Assembly (NCBI RefSeq): GCF_001623075.1
Contig: NZ_LMCF01000223.1
Coordinates: forward strand, 62,001-126,000
Direction: 5' to 3'
Source of the DNA: Pseudovibrio sp. Ad37
GTDB taxonomy: Bacteria; Pseudomonadota; Alphaproteobacteria; Rhizobiales; Stappiaceae
DNA: 64,000 bases
Shown: one piece after another, positions 36,659-45,478 of the stretch
How positions within the stretch are numbered: the first letter of the stretch is position 1
Layout of the letters: every line of letters begins with the position of its first letter
The notes under the pieces: model-generated
What the model was told of the DNA's origin: nothing
What the model saw: only the letters and a program-made list of their open reading frames with translations
Databases searched by the model: none
Made by a program: the position numbers and the translations under genes

Positions 36659-37411
36659 CTAGTCATTTCTGACTGTTAGGTGCATTCGGTCAGCAGCCAC
36701 ATAGGCACGACCAATTTGTATAGGCTCACCACTCGCAATCACGTTGATGGATTCCATCACAAGCACAGGCGACCCCTCGGAAATCTTAAGCAATTCAGCA
36801 TTCTGCGCACTACAAAGCGCTGCCGTAATCCGGGTTTCCTGACGCCGATAATCGCCAAAACCATACTTCTCCATGATCTTGGTGATCGAGTTGGTCTCAT
36901 TCAAATCTGAAGGCAGATTGGGAAAACGAGAGACCTCAAACCATCGCGTTCCTGCGATAACCGGCGTGCCGTCTGCATAACTTACGGATTCGCATTTAAA
37001 CAACGCAGTGCCCGGTTCAACCTCCAACAACTCCGATGTGTAAGCATCTGCAGCCACTTTGGTCGTGCGGAAGATATCCCCATAAACCTCCTGCGCCTGA
37101 CCCGACAAGTTCTCCGAAAACCGTGTGCGCGGACCAATTGGATAGACCAGTGGCGCCTTTGCGACAAAGGTTCCACGTCCTTGATCCGAGCGCAAAAAGC
37201 CCTCTTCAATCAGAGTGGAAATCGCACGCCGAACAGTATGGCGGTTGACCTCGAAACTATGAGCAAGCTCTTGTTCTGTTGGGATTTTCTCCCCCTCAGA
37301 AATCTCAGCTCGAGAAAGCTCAGAGCGCAGTACTTCAGCAATCTGCTTCCACATGGCAACGCCCGCACGTCGCTCAACAGGAGAAAAATCAAATTTCATC
37401 GCATTCGTCAT
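36659..37411 (-). CDS. phnF: Phosphonate-operon regulator PhnF (GntR/HutC family)
   Basis: A 250-residue GntR/HutC regulator. HTH at about 15-75 (IAEVLRSELSRAEISEGEKIPTEQELAHSFEVNRHTVRRAISTLIEEGFL), UTRA effector domain at about 95-240 with the LEVEPGTALF and TRITAALCSAQNAELL strands. Position divergent from phnG and the subfamily identify it as PhnF, which represses the phn operon. The first codon of the longest frame is a TTG at 37432; ATG at 37411 is chosen, and ATG at 37399 is possible. The inverted repeat at 37456-37475 is the likely binding site. Confidence 0.85.
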   Translation of the reverse strand: MTNAMKFDFSPVERRAGVAMWKQIAEVLRSELSRAEISEGEKIPTEQELAHSFEVNRHTVRRAISTLIEEGFLRSDQGRGTFVAKAPLVYPIGPRTRFSENLSGQAQEVYGDIFRTTKVAADAYTSELLEVEPGTALFKCESVSYADGTPVIAGTRWFEVSRFPNLPSDLNETNSITKIMEKYGFGDYRRQETRITAALCSAQNAELLKISEGSPVLVMESINVIASGEPIQIGRAYVAADRMHLTVRND

Positions 37412-37455
37412 GCCTTCGTCATGAAACAACACTAATCAGTTGGCGAGCAAAATAT

Positions 37456-37475
37456 TTGTCTATACAACTAGACAA
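37456..37475. promoter_or_regulatory. Candidate PhnF operator
   Basis: Perfect arms TTGTCTA and TAGACAA around a 6-base centre, in the 180-base gap between the divergent phnF and phnG. GntR/HutC proteins bind this kind of TGTxTA-type dyad, so it fits control of both genes. Confidence 0.55.
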
Positions 37476-37594
37476 CATTAGTTCTAGTTTAGCAACCAAA
37501 TTCAGGCGCCCAAACACAATTCTCGATGAAACCACAGGGCGTCACCACACAATGCCAGAGAACCAGTGTGTTCCTGAAAGTTAAAGGGGCTGAA

Positions 37595-38065
37595 ATGACG
37601 GCAAGTTCGCTCAAAGAGCAATCACCGGAAATTGCAGCTAGGCAGAGTGCCATGGGCATTCTGGCAAAGGCCTCAGCGCAAGACCTTGCAGAAACTTGGA
37701 AAAACCTCGGCTTAGAACCGAACTATACCGTTATCCGCCCGGCGGAAATCGGATTTGTGATGGTTCGTGGCCGCGCCGGTGGCACAGGTGCCCCCTTCAA
37801 CATGTGCGAGGCAACCGTCACACGATGCGTCATCGCTCTGGACGACGGAACCACCGGATTTGGTCAAGCTCTTGGTCGCGACAAGCAAAAGGTTCTACAG
37901 GCCGCTTTGGTAGACGCGCTCTGGCAGCAACCGGAACACCGTGATCTCATTGAGACGAAGGTTCTGCAGCCTCTGGCCACCACTCAGGAACAAGCGGAAA
38001 ACGAAACACGCGCTGAGGTCGCAGCCACCAAAGTTGATTTCTTCACCATGGTCCGGGGAGAATGA
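37595..38065 (+). CDS. phnG: C-P lyase core subunit PhnG
   Basis: A 156-residue subunit of the PhnGHIJ core complex, which with PhnI joins the phosphonate to ATP's ribose, displacing adenine. PhnG marks are ARQSAMGILAKAS near the start, VMVRGRAGGTGAPFNMCEATVTRC (about 56-80), and GQALGRDKQKVLQAALVDALWQ. AAAGGGG before the ATG supports the start; a longer in-frame extension to 37526 lies in the regulatory gap. First gene of the phn operon; the next gene starts right after its stop. Confidence 0.92.
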   Translation: MTASSLKEQSPEIAARQSAMGILAKASAQDLAETWKNLGLEPNYTVIRPAEIGFVMVRGRAGGTGAPFNMCEATVTRCVIALDDGTTGFGQALGRDKQKVLQAALVDALWQQPEHRDLIETKVLQPLATTQEQAENETRAEVAATKVDFFTMVRGE

Positions 38066-38066
38066 T

Positions 38067-38699
38067 ATGAGCACGCAAACAGCCTCCTCAATCTTCGCCA
38101 AAGCGCCAGCTCCGGGTCTGGCAGATCCCGTCCACGACGCCCAGTCCGTATTCCGCTCCGCCATGAACGCACTGGCGCAACCGGGAACAGTGCAGCAGCT
38201 GGACATTCTCACACTCAGCCCCCCTGCTCCACTGTCAGTAGCTGCGACAGCGCTCGTGCTGACACTTTGCGATTATGACACACCGCTCTGGCTGGATCCT
38301 ACGCTGGCAACCAATGGAACCGTCAAGAATTACATCCGTTTCCACACTGCAGCACCCTTCGTTGAAAGCCCGGCAGAGGCTGCTTTTGCGCTGGTCTCTG
38401 ATACAAAACTACTCCCTGCTATCGCAAGCTTTGCAGCTGGCAATGCCGAGTATCCAGACCGCTCAACTACGATCGTTTTGATGGTCGATGAGCTCACTGA
38501 AGACGAAGGCATCACGTTAAAAGGTCCGGGCATCAAAACCGAGAAGCAGTTCAGCATTGCTCCCGCACCAGCAATGTTCTGGCAGCAGATGCAAGACAAC
38601 AGCACACTCTACCCACTCGGCATCGACATCATTTTTGCTGGAACCAGTCAGGTCGCAGGCCTGCCCCGCTCCACTAAAATCACCGGTTTGGAGGCTTAA
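38067..38699 (+). CDS. phnH: C-P lyase core subunit PhnH
   Basis: A 210-residue PLP-transferase-fold protein that forms part of the GHIJ complex but has no PLP site. Typical segments are DPVHDAQSVFRSAMNALAQPG at the start, VAATALVLTLCDYDTPLWL, and FPLG-like YPLGIDIIFAGTSQVAGLPRST near the end. The ATG at 38067 comes one base after the phnG stop. The phnI start follows three bases after its own stop. Confidence 0.92.
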   Translation: MSTQTASSIFAKAPAPGLADPVHDAQSVFRSAMNALAQPGTVQQLDILTLSPPAPLSVAATALVLTLCDYDTPLWLDPTLATNGTVKNYIRFHTAAPFVESPAEAAFALVSDTKLLPAIASFAAGNAEYPDRSTTIVLMVDELTEDEGITLKGPGIKTEKQFSIAPAPAMFWQQMQDNSTLYPLGIDIIFAGTSQVAGLPRSTKITGLEA

Positions 38700-38702
38700 C
38701 TC

Positions 38703-39818
38703 ATGTATGTTGCTGTGAAAGGTGGCGAGAAAGCCATCCGTAACGCTCACAAGCTCATGGCACGGGATCGCCGCGGCGATACCAGCGTGCCATCCCTGAG
38801 CCTCAAGCAAGTCTCCGAACAGCTTTACCTCTCTGTCTCCCGTGTGATGGCAGAGGGTTCTCTGTACGACGCAGAACTGGCAGCACTCGGTATCAAGCAA
38901 TCCCGTGGCGATCTCATTGAAGCTGCTTTCCTGATGCGCGCTTACAGAACCACCCTACCACGCTTTGGGTACTCCAAGCCAATCGGCACCGCTAAGATGC
39001 TGATCCGCCGCCGTATTTCCGCGACTTATAAGGATCTCCCCGGCGGACAGTTACTCGGCCCAACCTTCGATTACACCCAGCGCCTTCTCGATTTCAAACT
39101 GGCGGCAGATGGCGAAGCTCCAACACCGGAAGTGCAGGAGTTCGAGAAGGAAGAGGTCGTCCCACGCGTGACAGACCTCCTCAATGAGGAAGGCCTGATT
39201 GAACCAGATGAGTCAATCGCACCCGATGCTCCAGTAGGTGACATCACCCGCGAACCGCTCACCTTCCCAGCTGACCGTGATCTGCGCTTGCAGAATTTGG
39301 CACGCGGTGACGAAGGTTTTCTGCTGGCACTTGGCTACTCTACCCAGCGCGGTTTTGGCAGAACGCACCCGTTTGCAGGCGAAATCAGACTCGGCGAAGT
39401 TGAAGTTGACTTCTTTATGGAAGAGCTCGGCTTCGAAGTTCCCCTTGGCACCATGACAGTCACCGAATGTCAGATGATCAACCAGTTTCAGGGCTCCGCT
39501 TCTGCACCGCCACAGTTCACGCGCGGCTACGGTCTGGTCCCCGGGCAGGGAGAACGCAAAGTCATGGCAATGGCGCTCGTGGATCGCTCTTTGCGGGCTG
39601 AAGAGCTGGGCGAAGAAATAGACTCCCCGACACAAGATCAGGAGTTCGTTCTGTCTCACTCAGACAACGTACAAGCCACCGGCTTCGTAGAGCACCTCAA
39701 ACTGCCACACTACGTCGACTTCCAGTCAGAACTGGAGCTGATCCGCAAGGTTCGCAAAGAGTGGCAAGAGAAACGGGAAGCAGCTGAACAGGAACTCATA
39801 GCGGAGGCAGCACAATGA
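38703..39818 (+). CDS. phnI: C-P lyase core subunit PhnI (nucleosidase/transferase)
   Basis: A 371-residue subunit. PhnI attaches the phosphonate to C1 of ATP ribose, releasing adenine. It starts MYVAVKGGEKAIRNAHKLM, the invariant PhnI start, and carries SVSRVMAEGSLYDAELAALGIKQSRGDLIEAAFLMRAYRTTLPR near 45-90. Later LGYSTQRGFGRTHPFAGEIRLGEVEVDF and the DNVQATGFVEHLKLPHYVDFQSEL region are also family-specific. GGAGG from the end of phnH serves its ATG. Its stop overlaps the phnJ start by four bases (ATGA). Confidence 0.94.
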   Translation: MYVAVKGGEKAIRNAHKLMARDRRGDTSVPSLSLKQVSEQLYLSVSRVMAEGSLYDAELAALGIKQSRGDLIEAAFLMRAYRTTLPRFGYSKPIGTAKMLIRRRISATYKDLPGGQLLGPTFDYTQRLLDFKLAADGEAPTPEVQEFEKEEVVPRVTDLLNEEGLIEPDESIAPDAPVGDITREPLTFPADRDLRLQNLARGDEGFLLALGYSTQRGFGRTHPFAGEIRLGEVEVDFFMEELGFEVPLGTMTVTECQMINQFQGSASAPPQFTRGYGLVPGQGERKVMAMALVDRSLRAEELGEEIDSPTQDQEFVLSHSDNVQATGFVEHLKLPHYVDFQSELELIRKVRKEWQEKREAAEQELIAEAAQ

Positions 39819-40726
39819 CCGAGCGCGTTGAAACACAAGGCATCTCCGGCGAGCATTACAACTTCGCTTATCTGGATGAGCAAACCAAACGCATGATCCG
39901 CCGCGCAATCCTAAAAGGCATTGCAGTCCCTGGCTATCAGGTTCCCTTCGCTGCCCGCGAAATGCCAATGCCATACGGTTGGGGAACCGGCGGTGTGCAA
40001 GTGACTGCGGCAGTCATCGGCAAGAACGATTGCCTGAAGATGATCGATCAGGGTTCAGATGACACGACAAACGCGGTCGCCCTACGCAACTTCTTTGTCG
40101 AAACAACAGGCGTAGACACCACCACAAAGACAAAAGACGCCAGCATCATCCAGACTCGCCACCGCATCCCGGAAGAAAATCTCACAAAGGATCAGGTGCT
40201 TGTCTATCAGGTTCCGATCCCTGAACCACTCCGCTTTCTGGAACCACGCGAAACCGAGACCCGCAAGATGCACGCGCTGGAAGAATATGGCCTCATGCAT
40301 GTAAAGCTCTACGAGGACATCGCCAAGTTCGGTCACATAGCAACGGCCTACGCTTATCCGGTCATGGTGCAGGACCGCTATGTAATGGACCCTTCTCCAA
40401 CACCAAAGTTCGACAATCCGAAGATGGACCAGATGGAAGCGCTTCAGTTATTCGGAGCAGGCCGCGAAAAGCGCATCTACGCCATCCCGCCACACACTAA
40501 AGTGGTAAGTCTCGATTTTGAAGACCATCCATTTGAAGTGACTAAGTTCGAACAACCCTGCGCAATCTGTGGCGCAGAAGAAATCTATCTAGATGAAGTC
40601 ATTCTGGATGACGCTGGCAATCGCATGTTCGTGTGCTCCGACAGTGATTTCTGCGAGGAACGCCGCGATGTTGGTCATGTCGGTCACCTTGGAACCAATC
40701 CTCTGGAAGCAGAAGGAAACGATTAA
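39815..40726 (+). CDS. phnJ: C-P lyase radical SAM subunit PhnJ
   Basis: A 303-residue radical SAM enzyme that breaks the C-P bond of ribosyl phosphonate triphosphate-derived substrate, releasing the hydrocarbon. The cluster and catalytic cysteines are at the C-terminus in the PhnJ-specific spacing CX2CX21CX5C: C249, C252, C274 and C280, which match the E. coli arrangement. The body has REMPMPYGWGTGGVQVTAAV near 47-66, an invariant PhnJ block. Overlaps phnI by four bases and phnK by one, so the whole set is translationally coupled. Confidence 0.95.
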   Translation: MTERVETQGISGEHYNFAYLDEQTKRMIRRAILKGIAVPGYQVPFAAREMPMPYGWGTGGVQVTAAVIGKNDCLKMIDQGSDDTTNAVALRNFFVETTGVDTTTKTKDASIIQTRHRIPEENLTKDQVLVYQVPIPEPLRFLEPRETETRKMHALEEYGLMHVKLYEDIAKFGHIATAYAYPVMVQDRYVMDPSPTPKFDNPKMDQMEALQLFGAGREKRIYAIPPHTKVVSLDFEDHPFEVTKFEQPCAICGAEEIYLDEVILDDAGNRMFVCSDSDFCEERRDVGHVGHLGTNPLEAEGND

Positions 40727-41523
40727 TGTCCCTGGATATTCAAAATTCTGAAGACCTTCCGCTGCTTCAGGTCAGTAACACGACGAAACTCTATGGTGGC
40801 CGCATCGGCTGTAAAGACGTCAGCTTCGATCTCTATCCGGGTGAGGTGCTTGCAATTGTGGGCGAGAGTGGCTCGGGCAAAACAACGCTGCTCAACTGCC
40901 TTGCAACGCGCCTCACCCCGACCTCAGGTTCGGTCAACTACCGCAATCGCATGGGCCAGATGCGCAACCTTTATGAAATGAGCGAAGCCGAACGCCGCAT
41001 GCTCATGCGCACTGACTGGGGTTTCGTCCACCAGCACCCGGCAGATGGCCTGCGCATGACAGTTTCTGCAGGTGCAAACGTTGGTGAACGCCTCATGGCA
41101 GTCGGCGCACGCCACTACGGCAACATCCGCGACACCGCCACCGATTGGCTCGGCCGCGTCGAGATCGCAGAAGACCGCATTGATGATGACCCACGCGCAT
41201 TCTCAGGCGGCATGCGTCAGCGTCTCCAGATTGCCCGAAACCTCGTCACTGCCCCACGACTGGTCTTCATGGACGAGCCAACCGGCGGCTTGGATGTGTC
41301 TGTTCAGGCACGCTTGCTGGATCTCCTACGCGGTCTCGTTGCTGACCTTGGTCTCTCCGTGATCATCGTGACCCACGATCTCGCAGTGGCCCGCCTGCTC
41401 TCACACCGTATTCTGGTGATGCGCCACGGTCATGTCATCGAAAGCGGACTAACAGATCAGGTACTGGACGACCCGCAAGAAAGCTACACCCAGCTCCTCG
41501 TCTCCTCCATCTTGCAGCCATAA
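40726..41523 (+). CDS. phnK: C-P lyase complex ATPase PhnK
   Basis: A 265-residue ABC-type ATPase that binds the GHIJ core; it does not serve an importer. Walker A GESGSGKTTLL (about 47-57), Q-loop FVHQHPADGLRM, signature [15 protein letters not shown], Walker B LVFMDEPTGGLDVS and the switch His in VTHDLAVA are intact. The insert with RMGQMRNLYEMSEAERRMLMRTDWG is typical of PhnK. Start ATG overlaps the phnJ stop by one base. Confidence 0.93.
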   Translation: MSLDIQNSEDLPLLQVSNTTKLYGGRIGCKDVSFDLYPGEVLAIVGESGSGKTTLLNCLATRLTPTSGSVNYRNRMGQMRNLYEMSEAERRMLMRTDWGFVHQHPADGLRMTVSAGANVGERLMAVGARHYGNIRDTATDWLGRVEIAEDRIDDDPRAFSGGMRQRLQIARNLVTAPRLVFMDEPTGGLDVSVQARLLDLLRGLVADLGLSVIIVTHDLAVARLLSHRILVMRHGHVIESGLTDQVLDDPQESYTQLLVSSILQP

Positions 41524-41533
41524 GGACAAGACA

Positions 41534-42244
41534 ATGACAAACACTCCTAAAACCAAGGTGCTTGTTTCCGACCTTGCCAAGTCCTTCAAGATGCATCTGC
41601 GAGATGGTCTGGAAATCCCGGTTGTCTCCGGTGTGAACTTTTCAGTTTCAGCAGGTGAGTGCGTAGTCCTTGGCGGTCCATCAGGATCAGGTAAAAGCTC
41701 GATCCTGAAAATGATCTACGCCAACTACCGCTGCCAGAAGGGCCAGATCCTGATCACGGATGGCGACGAGATCGTCAATGTGGCCGATGCAACACCCCGC
41801 CGCATTATCCGCCTACGCGAAACCACAATCGGTTACGTCTCACAGTTCCTGCGCGCCATCCCACGCGTCCCTGCCCTCACGCTGGTCGCCGAACCTCTCA
41901 TGGCACAAGGCATTGCAGAAGACGAAGCGTTTGAGCGTGCTGGCAACCTGCTCTCACGCCTCAATGTGCCAGAGCGTCTCTGGCAGCTACCACCAGCAAC
42001 CTTCTCGGGCGGAGAACAGCAACGCGTCAATATCGCCCGCGGTTTCATCGCGCACTACCCGATCCTTCTTCTCGACGAACCAACCGCCTCACTCGATGCA
42101 GCAAACCGAGCCGTTGTAGTTGAGCTGGTGGAAGAGAAGAAAACGCAAGGTGTGGCAATGGTCGGTATTCTTCACGATCATGACGTTCGCGATGCCATTG
42201 CAGACCGGATCATCGACGTAACTTCATTCGCGTCGGCTGCGTAA
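41534..42244 (+). CDS. phnL: C-P lyase complex ATPase PhnL
   Basis: A 236-residue ABC-type ATPase, the second phn ATPase, which joins PhnK on the core complex. Walker A GGPSGSGKSSILKMIY (about 46-61), Q-loop GYVSQFLRAIPRV, signature FSGGEQQRVNIARGF, Walker B LLLDEPTASLDAANR. The VAEPLMAQG and RLNVPERLWQLPPATF parts are PhnL-like. TAAGGACAAGACA places a ribosome site before ATG. Confidence 0.93.
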   Translation: MTNTPKTKVLVSDLAKSFKMHLRDGLEIPVVSGVNFSVSAGECVVLGGPSGSGKSSILKMIYANYRCQKGQILITDGDEIVNVADATPRRIIRLRETTIGYVSQFLRAIPRVPALTLVAEPLMAQGIAEDEAFERAGNLLSRLNVPERLWQLPPATFSGGEQQRVNIARGFIAHYPILLLDEPTASLDAANRAVVVELVEEKKTQGVAMVGILHDHDVRDAIADRIIDVTSFASAA

Positions 42245-42286
42245 AGCGTATCCGAAAGCGGTATGCAGAGAAGGGAAACTCGCTCC

Positions 42287-42910
42287 ATGATAAAGCCCCC
42301 CAAAATTGCGGAGACGGTCATCGGTTCAACCGTCACCCATCGAGAGGCTACAGTTGGCAAGCAATGCGAAGTGCTTGGTCCAACCTATCTGGAATATTGT
42401 GAGATCGGCGACTACTCCTACATTGGCCCGAACTCGACGGTTGCGGACACCACAATCGGCAAGTTCACGGCCATTGCATCCAATGTTCGCCTTGGTCCTC
42501 CCAATCATCCCTTGGAGCGGGTTTCCCAACATCGTTTTACCTACACACCAGAATACTACCGGGAAGATAAAGAACGGGATCACCAGTTCTTTGCTGACCG
42601 CAGAGCTGCGCGTGTCACTATCGGCAATGATGTTTGGATCGGACACGGCGTAACCGTGCTACCCGGCGTAAAAATTGGCGACGGCGCGATCCTCGCAGCA
42701 GGCGCAGTAGTGGCAAAAAACGTGGAACCCTACACCATCGTGGGCGGAGTTCCGGCTAAACTGATCAAACGAAGATTCTCCAAGGAAGCTGCTGATCGAC
42801 TGATCAAACTCAAATGGTGGGATTGGCCAGAGGACAAAATCTTCGAGCGCCTCCCTCTGTTTCAATCGATGACTGTGGAAAGGTTTCTGGAACACTTCGA
42901 ACCAGCCTGA
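42287..42910 (+). CDS. Left-handed beta-helix (hexapeptide) acyltransferase of the phn operon
   Basis: A 207-residue acetyltransferase of the DapH/CatB hexapeptide type. The chain carries repeated [LIV]GxxxxI turns (for example VIGSTVTHREATVG, EIGDYSYIGPNSTVADTTIGKFTAIASNVRLG), and the catalytic-type histidine is in TIGNDVWIGHGVTVLPGVKIGDGAILAAGAVV. It ends with GGVPAKLIKRRFSKEAADRLIKLKWWDW. Such genes follow phnL in many alphaproteobacterial phn operons; the acyl acceptor is unknown. PhnO-type acetylation of aminophosphonates is done by an unrelated GNAT fold, so the same role is only a guess. ATG at 42263 is an alternative start. Confidence 0.78.
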   Translation: MIKPPKIAETVIGSTVTHREATVGKQCEVLGPTYLEYCEIGDYSYIGPNSTVADTTIGKFTAIASNVRLGPPNHPLERVSQHRFTYTPEYYREDKERDHQFFADRRAARVTIGNDVWIGHGVTVLPGVKIGDGAILAAGAVVAKNVEPYTIVGGVPAKLIKRRFSKEAADRLIKLKWWDWPEDKIFERLPLFQSMTVERFLEHFEPA

Positions 42911-42968
42911 GGTGTCATAGGACTGGCACCGTTTGCCCGGTAATTCGAAGCCTAAGGATATTCTGGAT

Positions 42969-43667
42969 ATGCGTTACTCAATCTATTTCACACACCCACA
43001 GTCAGCCAAGCTCACAGAATTAGGGAGCCAATGGCTCGGGCGCTCGGCGTTTTCCAATGACAGCCTCGCGCACCCACACTTGAACGAGTTTAAGCCTGCG
43101 CAGTTGCACTCAATTACCGAAGATGCGCGTCGCTATGGCTTCCACGCCACTATGAAACCGCCATTTCATTTGGCGGAAGGCAAATCACAGGAAGATGCAA
43201 AAGCGGCTTTCAGCACGTTCGCTAAACAAACATCTGCCTTCACCATTGAAGGACTGGCGCCAAATTTCCTCGGCAAATTTCTGGCTCTGACGCCGACGCA
43301 GCCATCAGACCAGCTCAACGGGCTGGCGGCGCAATGCATTAAACAGTTCGATCATCTGCGGGCGCCTTTAAGCGAACAAGACATTGAACGACGCCGCAAG
43401 GCAAACCTGACACCACAGCAAGATGCCTATATGCTGGAGTGGGGTTACCCCTACATTTTCAAGCATTTCCATTTCCATATGACCCTGTCAAAACGGCTGG
43501 AAGAAGAAGCGGAACGCAAAGCGCTCCAAGCTGCCGCAGAAGACCACTTCAAGCCTGTCATTCATCAACCAATCTCCATTTCGCACCTCGCCCTCTGCGT
43601 AGAACCAGAGGCTGGCGCGCCATTTCAAGTCATTGAAATAAGACCATTGGAAGGACAAGTAGCATGA
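42969..43667 (+). CDS. DUF1045 2H-phosphoesterase-like protein of the phn operon
   Basis: A 232-residue protein of the DUF1045 family, found only with phn genes. Two HxT motifs of the 2H phosphoesterase fold are seen: FHATMKPPF near 59 and FHMTLSKR near 171. The family acts, by fold, on cyclic phosphates or 2',5'-type bonds. In operons without phnP, as here, it could open the ribosyl 1,2-cyclic phosphate left after C-P cleavage; that is inference. AAGGAT precedes the ATG at 42969. It overlaps phnM by four bases. Confidence 0.82.
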   Translation: MRYSIYFTHPQSAKLTELGSQWLGRSAFSNDSLAHPHLNEFKPAQLHSITEDARRYGFHATMKPPFHLAEGKSQEDAKAAFSTFAKQTSAFTIEGLAPNFLGKFLALTPTQPSDQLNGLAAQCIKQFDHLRAPLSEQDIERRRKANLTPQQDAYMLEWGYPYIFKHFHFHMTLSKRLEEEAERKALQAAAEDHFKPVIHQPISISHLALCVEPEAGAPFQVIEIRPLEGQVA

Positions 43668-44857
43668 GCGATGTATTAGTCGGCGAAGCGCCACATCAGA
43701 CATCAACAATGGTCGAGCCACACACACCAATGACCTTCACCAACGCAAAACTGATCCTCCCTGATCAGATGCTGGAAGGCACATTGGCAGTCGAAAATGG
43801 CATGATCTGCGATTTAAGCGACGGCAATACATCTAACGCATTGGATTGTGAGGGCGACTACCTCATCCCCGGTCTCGTCGAACTGCATACCGATCATCTC
43901 GAAAACCACTACAAGCCACGCCCTGGCGTCACATGGAACGCAGTCTCAGCTGTTCAGGCCCACGACGCGCAGATTGCCTGTTCCGGCATCACCACCGTGT
44001 TCGATGCCCTGCGCGTTGGAATGGAAGATGATGCGGACCTGACAGCACAGGACATGCGAGCCATGGCCGATGCAATCGAGATCGGCCAGCAGGAAGGCCG
44101 CCTGCGCGCTGACCACTACATTCACCTGCGTTGCGAAGTTTCCGCCGACAATTGTGTGGAAGGCTTTGAACTGTTCAACGACGATCCACGCGTTCGATTA
44201 GCCTCACTTATGGATCACACGCCAGGACAACGCCAGTTCACCTCTCTGGATCAGTTCGAGCTTTACTACAAAACCAAGAAAGGTTTCTCGGACAAGCAAA
44301 TGCAGGAATTCATGCTGCAAATGCAGGTCCGTGCAGATCGCAACTCCGATAAGAACCGCCTTGCGATCGCAGACCGCGCCAAAGCTGCAGGCATGATGCT
44401 GGCCAGCCATGACGACGCGACCCTTGCCCACGTTGAGGAAGCAAACAAGTTTGGCATCAACGTCGCTGAGTTCCCCACTACCATGGAAGCTGCAAAGGCT
44501 TCACACGAAGCTGGCATGGCTGTGCTGATGGGTGCTCCGAACGTAGTGCGTGGCAAATCTCATTCCGGCAACATCTCCGCGCGTGAATTGGCAGAAGCTG
44601 GTTATCTGGACGTTCTGTCTTCTGATTACGTCCCAGTCTCACTTCTGCAAGCTGCCTTCTTACTGGCCCAGCAAATCGAGCGCATCTCCATTCCTGAAGC
44701 CATACAAAAGGTAACCAAAATCCCGGCGGAGGCAGTTGGCCTTGTTGACCGTGGTGCACTGGAAGTTGGCCGCCGTGCAGACCTTGTACAGGTGCGTATG
44801 GTTGGCGACGTGCCAATCGTCCGTGGTGTCTGGCGCGAAGGATATCGCGTCGCTTAG
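43664..44857 (+). CDS. phnM: Alpha-D-ribose 1-methylphosphonate 5-triphosphate diphosphatase PhnM
   Basis: A 397-residue amidohydrolase-fold enzyme that removes pyrophosphate from ribosyl-phosphonate triphosphate before PhnJ acts. Metal site residues are in LVELHTDHLENHYKPRPGVTW (about 73-93), the TH-type ASHDDATLAHV motif and SSDYVPVSLLQAAF with the catalytic Asp. The N-terminal 20 residues before MTFTNAKLILPD are not typical and may be removed by an internal start at 43730, but GGAAGGA before the ATG at 43664 supports the longer form. Confidence 0.92.
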   Translation: MSDVLVGEAPHQTSTMVEPHTPMTFTNAKLILPDQMLEGTLAVENGMICDLSDGNTSNALDCEGDYLIPGLVELHTDHLENHYKPRPGVTWNAVSAVQAHDAQIACSGITTVFDALRVGMEDDADLTAQDMRAMADAIEIGQQEGRLRADHYIHLRCEVSADNCVEGFELFNDDPRVRLASLMDHTPGQRQFTSLDQFELYYKTKKGFSDKQMQEFMLQMQVRADRNSDKNRLAIADRAKAAGMMLASHDDATLAHVEEANKFGINVAEFPTTMEAAKASHEAGMAVLMGAPNVVRGKSHSGNISARELAEAGYLDVLSSDYVPVSLLQAAFLLAQQIERISIPEAIQKVTKIPAEAVGLVDRGALEVGRRADLVQVRMVGDVPIVRGVWREGYRVA

Positions 44858-44884
44858 CACGGCGGATGAGAGGGGGGATCTATC

Positions 44885-45478
44885 GTGACGGTTTTGGATA
44901 CAGCTCAGGAGCAAGCAAAAAAGCTTGGTCCTGGCGCACTGATCATGGTCGTAGGGCCGAGCGGTGCAGGCAAAGACACGCTGATTTACGGCTATAAGGA
45001 ATTGTGCGAAGGCGATGAGAACATCATGTTCGCCCGCCGCCTGATCACCCGCCCGACAGATGCCGGTTCAGAACCGCACAAAGCAGTCTGCCGCGAGCAA
45101 ATGTCAGAGCTTATCGATCAGGGACGCGTAGCATTGTCGTGGCCAGCCCATGGGCTGACCTATGCCCTGCCAGAATGCGTGGATCATCACATCGCCAAGG
45201 GCGGGATTGCCGTCGCAAATGGCTCCCGAAAAGCCTTGGCAGACGCTGTCTGCAAGTATGAGAAACTGCTGGTCGTACATATTACGGCACCAATCCACGT
45301 GCTCGCACAACGCCTCTCCATGAGAGGCCGCGAAACTGCAGAAGATATCGAGCAACGGTTAAGGCGCGCAGACCTGTCCCTGCCGGAACTACCGCATCTG
45401 GTGGAGATACAAAACACAAACGACCCTCAGCTCGGTATCAAGCAGCTGCAACAAGCAATCGCAACGTTTACGCGCTGA
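44885..45478 (+). CDS. phnN: Ribose 1,5-bisphosphate phosphokinase PhnN
   Basis: A 197-residue P-loop kinase of the guanylate-kinase fold. PhnN phosphorylates ribose 1,5-bisphosphate to PRPP, the last step of phosphonate recycling. Walker A VGPSGAGKDTLIYGYK (about 22-37), the FARRLITRPTD motif near 48 and WPAHGLTYALP near 80 match PhnN. Start codon is GTG at 44885 after GAGGGGGGATC. Its end overlaps the convergent TetR gene by 11 bases. No terminator is visible in the overlap. Confidence 0.92.
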   Translation: MTVLDTAQEQAKKLGPGALIMVVGPSGAGKDTLIYGYKELCEGDENIMFARRLITRPTDAGSEPHKAVCREQMSELIDQGRVALSWPAHGLTYALPECVDHHIAKGGIAVANGSRKALADAVCKYEKLLVVHITAPIHVLAQRLSMRGRETAEDIEQRLRRADLSLPELPHLVEIQNTNDPQLGIKQLQQAIATFTR

